This document shows positions 30,652 through 32,125 of a DNA stretch of 32,125 nt, piece after piece. The translations under genes were made by a program, and so were the position numbers. The DNA lies in assembly GCA_946410125.1 (NCBI GenBank), contig CAMJZF010000022.1:1-32125 (forward strand), written 5' to 3'. This DNA is from an uncultured Prevotellaceae bacterium. Lineage in GTDB: Bacteria; Bacteroidota; Bacteroidia; Bacteroidales; Muribaculaceae. The notes beneath the pieces were generated by a model, which did no database searches, had not been told where the DNA came from, and saw nothing but the letters and a program-made list of their open reading frames with translations. Numbering within the stretch: position 1 is the stretch's first letter; each line of letters opens with the position of its first letter.

Positions 30652-31293
30652 TCAATGCGTTTTCTTATACAAGACGGTTAACCCGTCGCGCAGTGGCAGG
30701 ATTACCGTCTCCACTCTTGAGTCGTTGGCAACCAGGTTGTTAAAGTCGAGGATGCCACGTGTTTGGTCATCCATCTTTTTGCCGTGAAGGTCGGTAACCT
30801 TGCCGTCCCACAGGGTGTTGTCGGCAATGATGAATCCGCCGGGCTTCACGTGCTCAATGACAAGGTTGAAATAGTCGACGTACTGTCGCTTGTTGGCGTC
30901 AATAAACACTAAGTCGAACTCGCCACCGAGTTTTGGCACAATTTCTTTACAGTCGCCAATGTGGAGTGTGATGCGGTTGCCAACCGGCGATTTCTCAAAG
31001 TGGCAGCGAAGGAAATCTTCTAATTCGTCTTCAATTTCAATTGTGTGGATGCGGGCATCGTCGGGCAGTGCCTCGGCAAGGCATTGCGTGGCATAGCCCG
31101 AGTAAGTGCCTAACTCAAGCACACGCTTGGGACGTATCATGCGCACGAGCATCTTCAACACACGCCCCTGCAGATGCCCAGAGCACATGCGCGAGTAAAG
31201 CAGCTCTATGTGAGTGTCTCGGTCTAATTCATGCAGATAATCGGGTTCGGCATCAATGTGAGCTAATATATAATCTTCAAGTTCTTGAGTCAT
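30652..31293 (-). CDS. SAM-dependent O-methyltransferase (family 3, COMT-like)
   Basis: 213 residues, usual length for the CCoAOMT/catechol-type family. The SAM-binding motif I is VLELGTYSGYAT (98-109 region of the ORF start frame, near residue 58), the acidic loop IHTIEIEDE follows, and the metal-binding region is FDLVFIDANKRQYVDYF with PGGFIIADNTLWDGKV, including the DAxK and DNTLW signatures. These enzymes methylate catechol-like hydroxyls using Mg2+. The bacterial substrate is not known. It is 83 nt downstream of aroQ in the same direction, with heptamer and GAGAGG repeats between, and has no promoter box of its own, so aroQ-OMT co-transcription is likely. Confidence 0.92.
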   Translation of the reverse strand: MTQELEDYILAHIDAEPDYLHELDRDTHIELLYSRMCSGHLQGRVLKMLVRMIRPKRVLELGTYSGYATQCLAEALPDDARIHTIEIEDELEDFLRCHFEKSPVGNRITLHIGDCKEIVPKLGGEFDLVFIDANKRQYVDYFNLVIEHVKPGGFIIADNTLWDGKVTDLHGKKMDDQTRGILDFNNLVANDSRVETVILPLRDGLTVLYKKTH

Positions 31294-31307
31294 AGTTTAA
31301 CAGAATT

Positions 31308-31360
31308 GAGGGGAGTGGTGAGAGGGGAGAGGTGAGAGTGAGAGGCGAGAGAGGTGAGAG
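31308..31360. repeat. GAGAGGN low-complexity repeat, mostly 7-base period
   Basis: Purine-rich tract: GAGAGGG, GAGAGGT, GAGAGT, GAGAGGC, GAGAGAGGT, GAGAG after a looser GAGGGGAGTGGT start. Units vary between 6 and 9 bases, so the period is less strict than in the other arrays. It joins directly to the GCATTRT array at 31360. Confidence 0.6.
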
Positions 31361-31394
31361 AATTATGCATTGTGCATTATGCATTGTGCATTGA
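31360..31394. repeat. Heptamer repeat array, GCATTRT family (5 units)
   Basis: GAATTAT, GCATTGT, GCATTAT, GCATTGT, GCATTGA in 7-base register. It overlaps the 3' end of aroQ: the stop codon at 31377-31379 and the last four to five codons (SMHNA) are repeat sequence. Confidence 0.75.
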
Positions 31395-31805
31395 GTCAAG
31401 GGCTTCGATGGCAAGGCGGTAGCTGTCGAGGCCAAAGCCGGCAATCACACCCTTGCAGGCGGGAGCAATAGCCGAATGGTGGCGCTCCGGCTCACGGCAG
31501 TAAACATTGCTCAAGTGCACTTCTACAGCTGGTGCCGGCACGGCACGCAAGGCATCTGCTATTGCCAGGCTGTAGTGGCTGTAGGCTCCGGCATTAATCA
31601 CAATGCCGTCGGCATCAAATCCCGCACGTTGAATTTCGTCGACGATGCTTCCCTCGATGTTGCTCTGGAAGAAGGTGAATTCCACATCGGGATAGGCGGT
31701 GGCAAGCAGCTGCAGGTAATTGTCGAGCGATTTAGTGCCGTAGATGTCGGGCTCTCGTTTCCCCGTGAGATTGAGGTTTGGGCCATTTATGATTGAAATC
31801 TTCAT
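31377..31805 (-). CDS. aroQ: Type II 3-dehydroquinate dehydratase
   Basis: 142 residues, typical for AroQ. The active-site loop INGPNLNLTGKREPDIYG (5-22) includes the family's arginine and catalytic tyrosine (Y21/22). QSNIEGSIVDEIQ, NAGAYSHYSLAIADAL and VEVHLSNVYCREPERHHS follow in the family order. The ring dehydration 3-dehydroquinate to 3-dehydroshikimate is step three of the shikimate pathway. The final residues DSMHNA extend past the usual helix and are encoded by a GCATTRT heptamer array, so the C-terminus seems to have been altered by repeat insertion. Its own promoter box is at 31857-31864. Confidence 0.96.
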   Translation of the reverse strand: MKISIINGPNLNLTGKREPDIYGTKSLDNYLQLLATAYPDVEFTFFQSNIEGSIVDEIQRAGFDADGIVINAGAYSHYSLAIADALRAVPAPAVEVHLSNVYCREPERHHSAIAPACKGVIAGFGLDSYRLAIEALDSMHNA

Positions 31806-31856
31806 GATAGTATTGTTCTAAAGAGTTGTTTATTGACCAACGTTGATTACACGTTA

Positions 31857-31864
31857 CAAAGTTA
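31857..31864 (-). promoter_or_regulatory. -7 promoter box (TAACTTTG) for aroQ
   Basis: Minus strand TAACTTTG, an exact match, with a TTG about 22-25 nt upstream as the -33 element. Leader to ATG 31805 is about 45 nt. Confidence 0.62.
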
Positions 31865-31978
31865 ATGATTTGTTTTTAAAAAACAACAACTTGATATATA
31901 GAAAAGTGAGTGTTATTAGTCATGGCAGTTGTTGACCTTTTCTTTTGAAGGGGTATTGATTCTTTAGAGAATAATGAT

Positions 31979-31986
31979 TACCTTTG
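31979..31986 (+). promoter_or_regulatory. -7 promoter box (TACCTTTG) for the AlbA_2-type gene
   Basis: TACCTTTG followed by C, an exact match, with TTG at 31956-31958 as a likely -33 element. Leader of about 38 nt holds two overlapping inverted repeats before ATG 32031. Confidence 0.65.
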
Positions 31987-32030
31987 CATTATTAACCCGA
32001 ATCGGTCATTAGGGTTTAAGAGAGCTTAAA

Positions 32031-32125
32031 ATGATTACCAAGAAAAAGGGCTATATAGAGCAACTCATCGAGCAGGGAGAGCACGAGCATCAGGATTTTA
32101 AGTACCAAATCACTGACGCACGCAA
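32031..32125 (+). CDS. AlbA_2/Schlafen-type putative DNA-binding ATPase-like protein (5' part only)
   Basis: 31 codons before the window ends, read directly: MITKKKGYIEQLIEQGEH then EHQDFKYQITDAR. The GE-x-x-x-QDFK opening followed by an expected RKIA helix is typical of Bacteroidetes proteins annotated as AlbA_2-domain or helix-turn-helix ATP-binding proteins (Schlafen-related, PF04326). With so few residues this is a tentative family match. It is preceded by its own promoter and a structured leader. Confidence 0.65.
   Translation, partial: MITKKKGYIEQLIEQGEHEHQDFKYQITDAR

Noticed and set aside
31865-31978. Gene or RNA in the gap before the last gene
   Set aside because: Only promoter-like AT-rich sequence; no structured RNA or open frame I could support.

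Overview
The window is a stretch of chromosome from a Bacteroidales bacterium, most like gut Muribaculaceae/Prevotellaceae. The signs are TAnnTTTG-type -7 promoter boxes in front of most transcription units, weak or absent Shine-Dalgarno sequences, a PorX-type response regulator, dockerin-like repeats at the end of a secreted protein, a Bacteroidetes-type lipoprotein glutaminyl cyclase, and the rbfA / FtsX-permease neighbourhood. The genus cannot be fixed from sequence reading alone. 26 protein genes are supported, two of them cut by the window ends. No rRNA, tRNA, CRISPR array or insertion sequence was seen, and no gene-free stretch exceeds about 225 bases.

Left flank (1-3.2 kb): the start of a serine hydrolase (beta-lactamase/PBP-like fold) is divergent from porX (response regulator plus PglZ phosphatase-like domain), followed by ychF. 

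Centre (3.3-21 kb): a surface or exopolysaccharide locus. A minus-strand operon runs wzx flippase - wza export lipoprotein - wzc tyrosine autokinase - wzy-like polymerase - MBOAT O-acyltransferase - SGNH esterase-like protein. A separate divergent pair of units follows. On the plus strand are a secreted AT-rich beta-helix protein and a GT2 glycosyltransferase. On the minus strand are a GT4, then a radical SAM/SPASM protein, a second GT4 and a secreted CotH-kinase-family protein with a C-terminal dockerin-like pair. A plus-strand acyltransferase-3 membrane protein closes the locus. Together these could assemble, O-acylate, polymerise, flip and export a polysaccharide. No priming sugar-phosphate transferase, nucleotide-sugar genes or UpxY/UpxZ-type regulators are in the window.

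Right flank (21-32 kb): mostly housekeeping genes on the minus strand. They are rbfA, an FtsX/LolC/E-type permease, a small trypsin-like protease without a signal peptide, a class A penicillin-binding protein, nadB, a glutaminyl cyclase lipoprotein, aroQ and an O-methyltransferase. A multi-spanning membrane protein (plus strand) and the start of an AlbA_2/Schlafen-type ATP-binding protein (plus strand) are also present.

The most unusual signal is not a gene. Short intergenic gaps are filled with tandem 7-base repeats of at least four unrelated sequence families (GCATTRT, GGTTAAC/GGTTACA, NNNNACT(G), AAGTNNT), plus a looser GAGAGGN family. They often abut or overlap stop codons, and in two genes they supply the last codons. 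The shared period of seven across unrelated sequences suggests one underlying process.
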